Source of the DNA: CAYWMP01 sp964459445
GTDB lineage: Bacteria > Desulfobacterota > DSM-4660 > Desulfatiglandales > HGW-15
Length of the DNA stretch: 31,452 bases
Direction of reading: 5' to 3'
Assembly (NCBI GenBank): GCA_964459445.1
Contig: CAYWMP010000055.1
Span: 1-31,452, forward strand
Below are positions 21,469 to 29,810 of this stretch, piece by piece (positions within the stretch are counted from its first letter, which is position 1; each line of letters starts with the position of its first letter). The position numbers and the translations under genes were made by a program. The notes below the pieces were generated by a model, which had not been told where the DNA came from, searched no databases, and saw nothing but the letters and a program-made list of their open reading frames with translations.

Positions 21469-24400
21469 ATGCCCAAACGCACTGACATCAAAAAGATCCT
21501 CATTATCGGCTCGGGCCCTATTGTCATCGGCCAGGCCTGCGAGTTTGACTATTCCGGGACTCAGGCCTGCAAAGCCCTCAAGGAGGAGGGGTTTGAGGTG
21601 GTGCTCGTAAACAGCAATCCGGCAACCATCATGACCGACCCGGAGACGGCCCACCGAACCTATATCGAGCCGATCACCCCCGAGATCGTAGCCAGCGTGA
21701 TCGAACGGGAACGACCCCAGGCCATTCTTCCGACCCTTGGGGGGCAAACCGGCTTGAACACGGCTGTCAAGGTGGCCGAGAGTGGGATTCTGGAGGAACT
21801 TGGGGTTGAGATGATCGGCGCATCCATACCCGTCATCCAGAAGGCCGAGGATAGGGAGCAGTTCCGCGACGCCATGGAGAAAATCGGTATGCGGTTGCCC
21901 GAAAGCGGGATAGCCAGGGACATGGGTCAGGCAAGAGAAATAGCCGAAAAGATCGGTTATCCGACCATTATCAGGGCGAGTTTTACCCTGGGGGGTATGG
22001 GGAGCGGGGTGGCCTACAATCCGGACGAGATGGAGGTTATTGCAAAAAAAGGTCTTGAGGCCAGTATGATCTCGGAAATCATCATGGAGGAATCCCTCCT
22101 TGGATGGAAGGAATACGAACTCGAGGTCATGCGGGACTTCATGGATAATGTGGTCATCATCTGTTCCATCGAAAATTTCGACCCCATGGGCATCCATACA
22201 GGGGACAGTATTACCGTGGCCCCTGCTCAGACGCTGACGGATAGGGAATACCAGGTTATGCGGGATGCAGCCATTGCCATCATTCGGGAGATAGGGGTGG
22301 AGACGGGCGGTTCAAACATACAATTTGCCATCAATCCCGAGAATGGCGAAATGGTGGTCATTGAGATGAATCCCAGGGTTTCGAGAAGCTCCGCCCTTGC
22401 CTCCAAGGCCACAGGATTTCCCATCGCCAAAATTGCGACCAAACTTGCCATAGGCTACACCCTGGATGAAATCACCAACGACATCACCCGGGAGACCCTC
22501 GCCTCCTTTGAGCCGACAATCGACTATTGTGTGGTCAAGATTCCGCGCTGGACCTTTGAAAAGTTCCCCGGATCCCGGGACAACTTAACCACCTCCATGA
22601 GATCCGTGGGCGAGACCATGGCCATTGGACGAACCTTCAAAGAATCCCTCCAAAAGGCCGTTAGATCCCTGGAGATTGGCCGATACGGCCTGGATGGAAA
22701 TTTCGGAGAATCAGAAGAACAAAGTCCTGGTCGGAAGGAGTTTGAAGATGGTCTTATTAATCCCAATTCAAAGCGTCTGTTTTATGTCCGTGAGGCCTTT
22801 GCCAAAGGCATGTCGCCAAAGGAGGTATTTGAACTGAGTCACATCGATCCCTGGTTCCTGCATCATATTCAGCAGATCTACCAGATGGAGACAGAGCTGA
22901 GAAACGCAGCTAAAGGGGGCCGGCAGCCAGGGGATTGGGATTCCGATTTTTTAAAGCAGGTCAAGGAATATGGATTTTCCGACAGGCAAATCGCCCTTAT
23001 TTGCAACAGTGACGAGGAGGCGGTCAGAGCGGCAAGAAAATCAAAGGGCCTCGAGCCGGTATTCAAGTTGGTGGATACCTGTGCCGCCGAGTTCGAGGCA
23101 TACACGCCCTATTACTACTCTACCTATGAGCAGGAAAACGAGATCCGAACATCAGACAGAAGGAAAGTGGTCATCCTCGGGGGAGGTCCCAATCGGATCG
23201 GGCAAGGCATTGAATTCGATTATTGCTGCGTGCAGGCCTCCTACGCTTTGAAGGAAATGGGAATCGAGAGTATCATGGTGAACAGCAACCCTGAAACGGT
23301 CAGCACTGACTATGATACCTCTGACAAGCTCTATTTCGAGCCTCTCACCAGGGAAGATGTCCTCAATATCATGGAACAGGAAGGCGCAGAAGGCGCCATC
23401 GTCCAATTCGGCGGGCAAACTCCATTAAATATCTCCGTTCCACTGGCTGAGGCCGGGGTGAAGATCCTGGGTACCAGCCCGGACAGCATAGACCGGGCGG
23501 AAGATAGAGAACGTTTTCAGGCCCTCATAAAAAAGGTAAACCTCCTCCAACCGAAAAACGGCATTGCAACCCATGAAGAGGAAGCCGTTAGGGTGGCGAA
23601 TCAGATCGGTTATCCTGTTGTTGTCAGACCCTCCTTTGTCCTGGGCGGCCGTGCCATGGAAATTGTCTACGACCAGGATGATTTGGAAGTCTATATCAGA
23701 CACGCCGTGAAAGTCTCTCCGGGTAAACCCATCCTCATCGATAGCTTCCTGGAACATGCCACGGAGATCGATGTGGATGCCATCTCTGATGGGGAAGACA
23801 CGGTCATCGGCGGCGTCATGGAACACATCGAGGAGGCGGGTGTACACAGCGGAGACAGTGCTTCCGTATTGCCGCCCATATCCGTAAGCCCGATTACGAT
23901 GGAAGAGATCAAGGGATACACAAGGGCCCTTGCGAGAGAGCTCAACGTGATTGGTTTGATGAATATTCAATACGCGATTCAGGATGGGATTATTTATGTG
24001 TTGGAGGTTAATCCTCGGGCTTCTCGAACCGTACCCTTTGTGAGTAAGGCTACCGGCATCTCCCTCGCAAAGCTCGCCACCAAAGTGATCATGGGAGTCA
24101 CCCTTAAAGAACTTGGCTTTGTCTCGGAGGTCACGCCCTCACACATTTCGGTCAAGGAATCCGTTTTTCCCTTTGTTCGATTTCCTGGGGTAGACACCCT
24201 TCTGGGTCCTGAAATGAAATCAACCGGCGAGGTCATGGGCATTGACGAATCCTTCGGCCTGTCCTTTGGAAAGGCGCAATTGGCGGCAGGCCAAAGGTTG
24301 CCTACGACCGGAGGCGTTTTTTTGAGTGTGAGGGATGAGGATAAGATGGCGCTCTTAGGCGCTGCCTTCCTCTTTCTTGACATTGGCTTTGATATCGTAG

Positions 24401-24720
24401 CCACCGAAGGGACCTCAGCCTTTCTTACACAACACGGGATTTCTAACAGACGCGTGAATAAGGTCAGGGAAGGCAGGCCGCATATTGTGGATATGATGAA
24501 AAACGGTGACATCCAGCTTGTCATCAATACGACAAGTGATAAAAAGGCCATTTCCGAGTCCTATTCAATTCGAAGGACGGCCCTGACTATGGATATCCCC
24601 TATACAACCACCATGGCGGCTGCAAAAGCGACCGCCCTCGCGATCAAATCCATGAAGGCCGGAGATCTCGGTGTAAAGACCATTCAGGAATACCATGGGA
24701 AATTGAATATTGAAGATTGA
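21469..24720 (+). CDS. carB: Carbamoyl-phosphate synthase large subunit
   Basis: CarB makes carbamoyl phosphate from bicarbonate, ammonia and two ATP. The 1083 residues comprise two homologous ATP-grasp halves. The first starts at KKILIIGSGPIVIGQACEFDYS (broken here after residue 28: KKILIIGSGPIVIGQ) and has ILPTLGGQTGLN and EMNPRVSRSSALASKATG. The second starts near residue 565 with VVILGGGPNRIGQGIEF and has FGGQTPLN and EVNPRASRTVPFVSKATG. The C-terminal allosteric (MGS-like) domain covers about 940-1083 and includes VATEGTSAFL, INTTSDKKA and IRRTAL. The length is normal for the fused CarB. The ATG at 21469 fits the family N terminus (MPKRTDIKKI). It is downstream of carA and upstream of purF. 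Confidence 0.97.
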   Translation: MPKRTDIKKILIIGSGPIVIGQACEFDYSGTQACKALKEEGFEVVLVNSNPATIMTDPETAHRTYIEPITPEIVASVIERERPQAILPTLGGQTGLNTAVKVAESGILEELGVEMIGASIPVIQKAEDREQFRDAMEKIGMRLPESGIARDMGQAREIAEKIGYPTIIRASFTLGGMGSGVAYNPDEMEVIAKKGLEASMISEIIMEESLLGWKEYELEVMRDFMDNVVIICSIENFDPMGIHTGDSITVAPAQTLTDREYQVMRDAAIAIIREIGVETGGSNIQFAINPENGEMVVIEMNPRVSRSSALASKATGFPIAKIATKLAIGYTLDEITNDITRETLASFEPTIDYCVVKIPRWTFEKFPGSRDNLTTSMRSVGETMAIGRTFKESLQKAVRSLEIGRYGLDGNFGESEEQSPGRKEFEDGLINPNSKRLFYVREAFAKGMSPKEVFELSHIDPWFLHHIQQIYQMETELRNAAKGGRQPGDWDSDFLKQVKEYGFSDRQIALICNSDEEAVRAARKSKGLEPVFKLVDTCAAEFEAYTPYYYSTYEQENEIRTSDRRKVVILGGGPNRIGQGIEFDYCCVQASYALKEMGIESIMVNSNPETVSTDYDTSDKLYFEPLTREDVLNIMEQEGAEGAIVQFGGQTPLNISVPLAEAGVKILGTSPDSIDRAEDRERFQALIKKVNLLQPKNGIATHEEEAVRVANQIGYPVVVRPSFVLGGRAMEIVYDQDDLEVYIRHAVKVSPGKPILIDSFLEHATEIDVDAISDGEDTVIGGVMEHIEEAGVHSGDSASVLPPISVSPITMEEIKGYTRALARELNVIGLMNIQYAIQDGIIYVLEVNPRASRTVPFVSKATGISLAKLATKVIMGVTLKELGFVSEVTPSHISVKESVFPFVRFPGVDTLLGPEMKSTGEVMGIDESFGLSFGKAQLAAGQRLPTTGGVFLSVRDEDKMALLGAAFLFLDIGFDIVATEGTSAFLTQHGISNRRVNKVREGRPHIVDMMKNGDIQLVINTTSDKKAISESYSIRRTALTMDIPYTTTMAAAKATALAIKSMKAGDLGVKTIQEYHGKLNIED

Positions 24721-24786
24721 AGATTGGGGAATTTAGGGATAGCGAATTTAGGGATTTAGGAATTAAGGAATTAAGGAATTGAATAA
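24706..24786. repeat. GAAGATTG / AATTTAGGG / AATTAAGG word repeat after carB
   Basis: The run holds successive imperfect iterations: TTGAAGATTG twice, GAATTTAGGGAT twice and GGAATTAA three times. The first unit includes the last codons and stop of carB, so the repeat has grown from, or into, the gene end. Confidence 0.65.
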
Positions 24787-24812
24787 CTGCAGTACTTTAG
24801 AGTGTGCCCTAT

Positions 24813-25033
24813 TATGTGGGGGCTCGGGGATCTCTTGGAAGGACGAACTCGGTTCAGTGAGCGTCCATTTGGTCGCCGCCTTGGTATGGCGGGCGGTGCA
24901 CCATTGCCACGACGTGCCGGAATGCGATCTATGAGTTCCCTGAAGGGATCAACCCGCCCGCTGGCTTGCAACGTCAATTGCACAACTAAGAAGCCCTTTC
25001 GTCCCTGTAAAGAGATTGCTGAGCCCCCGCATA
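24813..25033 (+). ncRNA. Candidate rod-shaped structured RNA between carB and purF
   Basis: Ends 24813-24836 (TATGTGGGGGCTCGGGGATC start) and 25010-25033 are inverse copies. The four differences become three G-U pairs and one mismatch if the plus strand is transcribed, which points to RNA rather than DNA pairing. A second helix pairs GGACGAA (24841-24847) with TTCGTCC (24998-25004). A third pairs GCGGGCGG (24889-24896) with CCGCCCGC (24954-24961), and a TCCCT-GA-AGGGA hairpin lies near the tip. This nested, bulged rod of about 220 nt has the general shape of 6S-like RNAs, but I cannot assign a family. A MITE-like insertion is the alternative. No gene is seen in 24721-25157. Confidence 0.45.
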
Positions 25034-25157
25034 GATAGAAAGGGATCAATTATTAGGAATGTTTCTGTTGTTGCGGATTGCGGGTGAAGCATCAAACTGC
25101 TAAGTTTTTGTTTACTACGCCGTTCCGCAATAATTGCATCCTTAAAACGAAGTATTC

Positions 25158-26266
25158 ATGATGAACATGACAGACAACCATAATCGATTCATGCCGCCCG
25201 ACCGCCCCAAGGAGGAGTGCGGCATCTTTGCCGTCTATGGACATGAAGAGGCGGCCAAGCTGGCCTATTTCGGTCTCTATGCCCTTCAGCACAGGGGTCA
25301 AGAAAGCGCTGGCATTACGGTTTCGGACGGCCAACGGGTTGTTGAGCACAAGGCCATGGGTTTGGTCCCTGATATATTCAATGAGCAAATCCTTGAAGAT
25401 CTTAAAGGAAATATGGCCCTGGGACATGTGAGATACTCCACCACAGGTTCTTCCCTTCTTGTCAATGCCCAACCCTTTAGAATCCGGCATTCAGGCAAGA
25501 CTTTGGCAATAGCCCACAACGGCAACCTGGTCAATGCACGTCAGATTCGCGCTGACCTGGAAAACAGCGGATCTATCTTTCAAACAACTATGGATAGTGA
25601 GGTTGTCCTTCATCTCATAGCAAAAGGCATGAAAGACGGCCTGGAGGCGGCCCTGGTCCATACAATGGGTCAGGTCAAGGGGGCCTTTTCCATGATTTTC
25701 ATGACCGAAGATGCCATCATTGCCATGCGGGATCCCCACGGTTTTCGTCCCCTTTGCCTCGGCCGACTGAACTCGGGATATGTGGTTACATCCGAAACAT
25801 GCGCCCTGGACCTTATCGATGCAGAATATGTGAGGGATGTGGCGCCTGGTGAGGTGCTGATTATAACCGAAGATGGCGTGAAAAGCGTCCTGCCCGAAAC
25901 GACCTCGCGCAAGGCCCATTGCATATTTGAACTCATCTATTTTGCACGACCGGACAGCAACGTTTACGGTCAAAATGTGTATCTCTTCCGCAAGAAATCG
26001 GGGGAATTGCTGGCCCAAGAGTATCCCGTCCAAGCGGATATCATGATGCCTTTTCCCGATTCAGGCAATTACGCAGCGATAGGGTATGCGCAACGCTCCG
26101 GCATCCCCCTGGAGATGGGCGTCATTCGGAACCACTATGTGGGAAGGACCTTTATACAGCCCTCACAGAGTATGAGGGATTTCGGCGTCAAGGTGAAGCT
26201 CAATCCTGTAAAAGAATTGCTGGAAGGAAAGCGTGTATTGATTATTGAAGATTCGATCATCAGGGG
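25158..26266 (+). CDS. purF: Amidophosphoribosyltransferase, 3' end missing in the gap
   Basis: PurF catalyses the first committed step of purine synthesis, forming phosphoribosylamine from PRPP and glutamine. The 369 residues present include the class II glutaminase domain with catalytic Cys21 (EECGIFAVYG), exposed after propeptide removal. They also include YALQHRGQESAGI, LGHVRYSTTG, AHNGNLVN and the phosphoribosyltransferase domain down to the PRPP-binding loop VLIIEDSIIRG, where the 100-N gap begins. Full-length PurF needs roughly another 100 residues, so the gap must hide at least about 300 bp. The frame can be read through the Ns to a stop at 26381, but this depends on an arbitrary N count. 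The start is one of three close Met codons (25158, 25161, 25167). Confidence 0.93.
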
Positions 26267-26366
26267 NNNNNNNNNNNNNNNNNNNNNNNNNNNNNNNNNN
26301 NNNNNNNNNNNNNNNNNNNNNNNNNNNNNNNNNNNNNNNNNNNNNNNNNNNNNNNNNNNNNNNNNN
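26267..26366. other. Assembly gap (100 N) inside purF
   Basis: Exactly 100 N of unknown true length. Unlike the first gap its borders share no sequence, and purF needs more coding sequence than 100 bp, so real DNA is missing here. Everything to the right depends on the scaffold join being correct. Confidence 0.99.
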
Positions 26367-26381
26367 GAATCCTTGCTATAA

Positions 26382-26430
26382 ACAATCCCCAATCCCGCTA
26401 ATCCCCGATCACCGTTTGATCACTATTATT
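26382..26430. repeat. CAATCCCCAATCCCGCTAAT word repeat at the contig start
   Basis: A short iterated AATCCCC word series opens the right-hand contig, 8 bp before the DUF499 gene stop. It is related in style, not sequence, to the other word repeats. It may be why assembly broke here. Confidence 0.45.
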
Positions 26431-26438
26431 AGCAGGAT

Positions 26439-29400
26439 CTAATCCTCTTCGAATCCCTGGCTTGTGAATTTGAGTGTTCTGCAATTCTCCGTTACAATGC
26501 GCACGACATTTTCCGGGGCTCCGGAAGCGATGTCTGCATCAATTTCCAAAGCCACAGTAATCTTCGAGTCTACAAGACCGGCCAAGTGTGCAATCACCTC
26601 ATCGGCGATACGCCCGGCGTCGCGTCCCACACGAGTCGGATCCAGTTTCACGCTGCCGTGAAACCGCTTCGGCTGAACAGGTTCGGCTGGTGTCCCTGGC
26701 CGGGTTCCCGCATCTATTACCGTTGTCGATTGGGGCTGGGTTCCCGCTTCTTCAGATTTTGTTTCTTCTAAAGACGATTTCTCGGCTTCATACTGTATGA
26801 GAGCGGGTTCCGGCTTGACGAGCAGGCCAAATAGGTTATCTTCCGAAATGGTCACGACCTGTCCAAACCGGAGTCCGCGATATCGCTCCGCATCTTCGTC
26901 ATAGCTCTCGGCATAGGCGAACGCATCCTGAGACCATGTCAGTAGGGCGACCCCTTCTCGAACGGCATCGACAAGAACCGATGCCTTTTGAAGTCTCGGT
27001 AAATAAATATACCTAGCAAAATCTTCGGCTAGCTGCCGAATGTTAACGTGATTGGCTTGTCCGGCTTCGGTAGCCCGCCAAAGTGGGATTCGGTCGAGTT
27101 CCAAGCGCAACCGCGTTGGAGCGAATTGAGTGATCAACAACTCATCATTTTTGAGTTTTTTCGAAGCGCGAACGGCAAGGGGCGCCTGCCCCATCAAACG
27201 GAAGGTTTGCCACTCGATTTCGCCCCGTGGTGATTCCTGTACCGGCACGATAAGCCACTGATAGGTTTCGGGCAGACGCGCATTGACCGCATTATCGGCT
27301 GATATCCTTCGATTTTGTGCCTGCCGTTGCTGGTGAGGGGACAGGTCCAGTTCCACTGCCTCGGCCACTATGGAACTCCACGCAAGATAGATTCTTACCG
27401 CCTCGTCCAGATTTTGAAGCTTGGTTTTGTCCGGCGCCAAGAAAACAAGGACATTGCGGTAGAGCCGGGGTGCGTTGCCCCTTTTTTCCAACATGGCCTT
27501 GGATGCTGACAGCGCGGGGCTACTTGTGCCATTAGCATGGGGATACTCGATTCCTTGGATGACAAGACGCGCCTCCATGCTGTCTTCCACATCGGCGGAT
27601 GTCGGGGGCATGGGATGCACGCCGCAGAAGTCGCCCCTGTTTTTCTTGGCTTCATCCACGCGGACGCGGATTTCCGCTACTACCGAGTCGGGGTCGCCTT
27701 TCAACTGTTCGGCACGGTCCTCTGCCAATTTTGTTACAGTGGGTTGCGTTGAATACCAGTAGCGCGCCTGGTCATGATAAAGGTAGGTAGCTGCCTCACT
27801 CAGCCGCCGCAGTGCATCACCGAAGACTGCAGCCGATTCGCCGGGCATAACGCAGCCCAGCTTGACCCAGCGATCTTCCAGACCCCTGTTGGCAGCCTTG
27901 GCGGTCGGCGCCGACCCCAGGTAAATCGTCCGGGCGACTCGCCGGCTGGCGGAGAATTTGCCGAGATTGGGGACCTCGCCGTCTATCCGCAGCGGCAGGG
28001 AGTTAGGCCCATCCACATCTTTTTCAATGACGGGTGCCCAGTTGTCCGATAGGTAGCGCGTGAGTTCGAACTGCACTCGGGGATCATCTATTGGCACATT
28101 TGAGGGCAGGATTAGGGGGTTGCTGTCTCCCTTTTCCCAAAGGCTGTGGATCACAGCGGCCATGAGACGCAGCACGCCCCTTGTTCGTTGGAACTTTGCC
28201 AGCGTTGACCAGTCGGAGTAGAGCCTGTTGAAGACTTCCGGATGAATGGGATAGGCGGCCTTTAGGCGCTTTTCGTAATCTGCCTCCCGGCATTCGGGGG
28301 GGAACTCCTGATGCTGAGTGCGGTAAAGATCATAGAAGGATTTGGCCGTGTTATCACGAGCAACAAAATGAGATTGCTCGACCAGCGGTTCAAACAGACG
28401 CCTTCGTACAATCTCAAAGCTCTCCTCGGCGCTGGCCGGCCGCCAGGATGTATCCACACGCCCCACCGCATTTCTCAGCCGGTCCAGGGCAGCGCGCCCG
28501 CGCTCGCCGCCCACCTCGATATCATCCGCCTGTGTGTGGGGCGAGCCGCCGGTGTCCGATGCCGGCAAGCTGATCACCACCAACGTCTTTTTCGCCGCTT
28601 TGGCCGCCTCGGTGAGGGCCTGGGCAAAGGTAAAGTGGGTCTCGAAACTTCCGCCGGGCAGATCGCTCTGGTCGTGCAACTGGCGGGCGTAGGCCACCCA
28701 CTCATCGATCAGGATCAGGCACGGCCCGTATTCATTGAAAAGCTCCCTGAGCCTATCGCCGGGGCTGGTTGCCTTTTCATCGTCGGCCCGGATACGTTCG
28801 TAAGCCTGCTTCCCTCCGAGCTGCCAAGCCAGCTCACCCCAGAGCGTACTCACCACCGTTTCGTCAGGCTTTTTTGTCGGATTGCCCGGTGAAAGCTTGT
28901 TCCCCACCAGTACGACGCGCCGCACATCAGGGGTCTTCTCGATGGTGACGTTCTTCAAAATGCCTTCAACGCCGGCAAGATTGGATGATTGCGTGCCGGA
29001 AAAGAGATGATACAATGCCATCATGGAATGTGTCTTGCCGCCGCCGAAGTTCGTTTGAAGTTGCACCACAGGGTCGCCGCCGTGCCCGGAGAGGCGCTCC
29101 ACCGCGCCGGCGAGCAGATGACCAAGGCTCTCCGTAAGAAAAGTGCGACGGAAAAACTCGACAGGATCGCGGTATTCCGGGCCGCCCTCCCCAAGATATA
29201 CTTGCCAGAGGTCGGCGGCAAACTCGGCCTGCTGATAGCGCCCACTGGCCACATCCTTGTGCGGGTTGACCACCTCACGCCAGGGTTTGAGCCCCTGTGC
29301 TGCGGCGACTTCACTTTCAATAGAGGAGGTGACTTTACGCCGCTCTGTCCGCACCTGTTCGTCGAAGCGGACCCTCAGAAGCTCCATCTTCATCTTTTCA

Positions 29401-29798
29401 AGCGCATCGGCCTGGGCAGCGGCAGATATGGAGGAAAGGAGTCGAGCCCCGCTGTCAAGGGCTCGGTAAGCGTCATCCGTGGAAAAAGGCCGCTGGTGTG
29501 CCCACCGGTTGCGCGCTTCGCGCAGCTCGCTCACCATGCTGCGCTCTGCGTGGCCCAGGATCTGCCGGAACACGTCATTCCAGAGGTTCCACATGATCAT
29601 CAGGATGGCTGAGGCGTCCCACTGTGGCTTTTCCGAAGTTCCCGGAAGCTGGAGTTGCGGGTCCCGGATCGCTCGCCTGACCTCCTCGAACCAGGAATCC
29701 TGAAACCTGTTTTTTAGCTCTCTTTCCACGAAGGGTTTCAGGCCCGAGCAGAGAAGGTCAAGCATTTTGCCGACGCGTTCATGATTGGTGATGGCCAT
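26439..29798 (-). CDS. DUF499 (COG1483) AAA-type ATPase with N-terminal Swt1-like HEPN domain; defence-associated
   Basis: This is a predicted ATPase found beside DUF1156 methylases in bacterial defence islands. The 1119 residues start with an all-helical domain (about 1-125) resembling Swt1-type HEPN domains, with an R-x4-H motif at Arg96-His101 (RNRWAH), the usual catalytic pair of HEPN ribonucleases. The ATPase core has a GK loop NFGGGKTHS (Lys255), Walker B LILIDE (Asp365/Glu366) and a sensor-like VVISLPASD. A long middle region follows, then an acidic/proline linker (about 1000-1045) and a conserved C-terminal alpha/beta domain. An AGGGGG site precedes the ATG, and the methylase stop is only 12 bp upstream, so the two are one operon. 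Function is inferred from family context and is untested. Confidence 0.85.
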   Translation of the reverse strand: MAITNHERVGKMLDLLCSGLKPFVERELKNRFQDSWFEEVRRAIRDPQLQLPGTSEKPQWDASAILMIMWNLWNDVFRQILGHAERSMVSELREARNRWAHQRPFSTDDAYRALDSGARLLSSISAAAQADALEKMKMELLRVRFDEQVRTERRKVTSSIESEVAAAQGLKPWREVVNPHKDVASGRYQQAEFAADLWQVYLGEGGPEYRDPVEFFRRTFLTESLGHLLAGAVERLSGHGGDPVVQLQTNFGGGKTHSMMALYHLFSGTQSSNLAGVEGILKNVTIEKTPDVRRVVLVGNKLSPGNPTKKPDETVVSTLWGELAWQLGGKQAYERIRADDEKATSPGDRLRELFNEYGPCLILIDEWVAYARQLHDQSDLPGGSFETHFTFAQALTEAAKAAKKTLVVISLPASDTGGSPHTQADDIEVGGERGRAALDRLRNAVGRVDTSWRPASAEESFEIVRRRLFEPLVEQSHFVARDNTAKSFYDLYRTQHQEFPPECREADYEKRLKAAYPIHPEVFNRLYSDWSTLAKFQRTRGVLRLMAAVIHSLWEKGDSNPLILPSNVPIDDPRVQFELTRYLSDNWAPVIEKDVDGPNSLPLRIDGEVPNLGKFSASRRVARTIYLGSAPTAKAANRGLEDRWVKLGCVMPGESAAVFGDALRRLSEAATYLYHDQARYWYSTQPTVTKLAEDRAEQLKGDPDSVVAEIRVRVDEAKKNRGDFCGVHPMPPTSADVEDSMEARLVIQGIEYPHANGTSSPALSASKAMLEKRGNAPRLYRNVLVFLAPDKTKLQNLDEAVRIYLAWSSIVAEAVELDLSPHQQRQAQNRRISADNAVNARLPETYQWLIVPVQESPRGEIEWQTFRLMGQAPLAVRASKKLKNDELLITQFAPTRLRLELDRIPLWRATEAGQANHVNIRQLAEDFARYIYLPRLQKASVLVDAVREGVALLTWSQDAFAYAESYDEDAERYRGLRFGQVVTISEDNLFGLLVKPEPALIQYEAEKSSLEETKSEEAGTQPQSTTVIDAGTRPGTPAEPVQPKRFHGSVKLDPTRVGRDAGRIADEVIAHLAGLVDSKITVALEIDADIASGAPENVVRIVTENCRTLKFTSQGFEED

Positions 29799-29810
29799 TT
29801 TTCAAACCCC

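Noticed and set aside
26367..26381. Apparent purF C-terminus ESLL after the gap
   Set aside because: The reading frame across 100 arbitrary Ns is meaningless, and purF needs about 300 bp more than the gap length shown.
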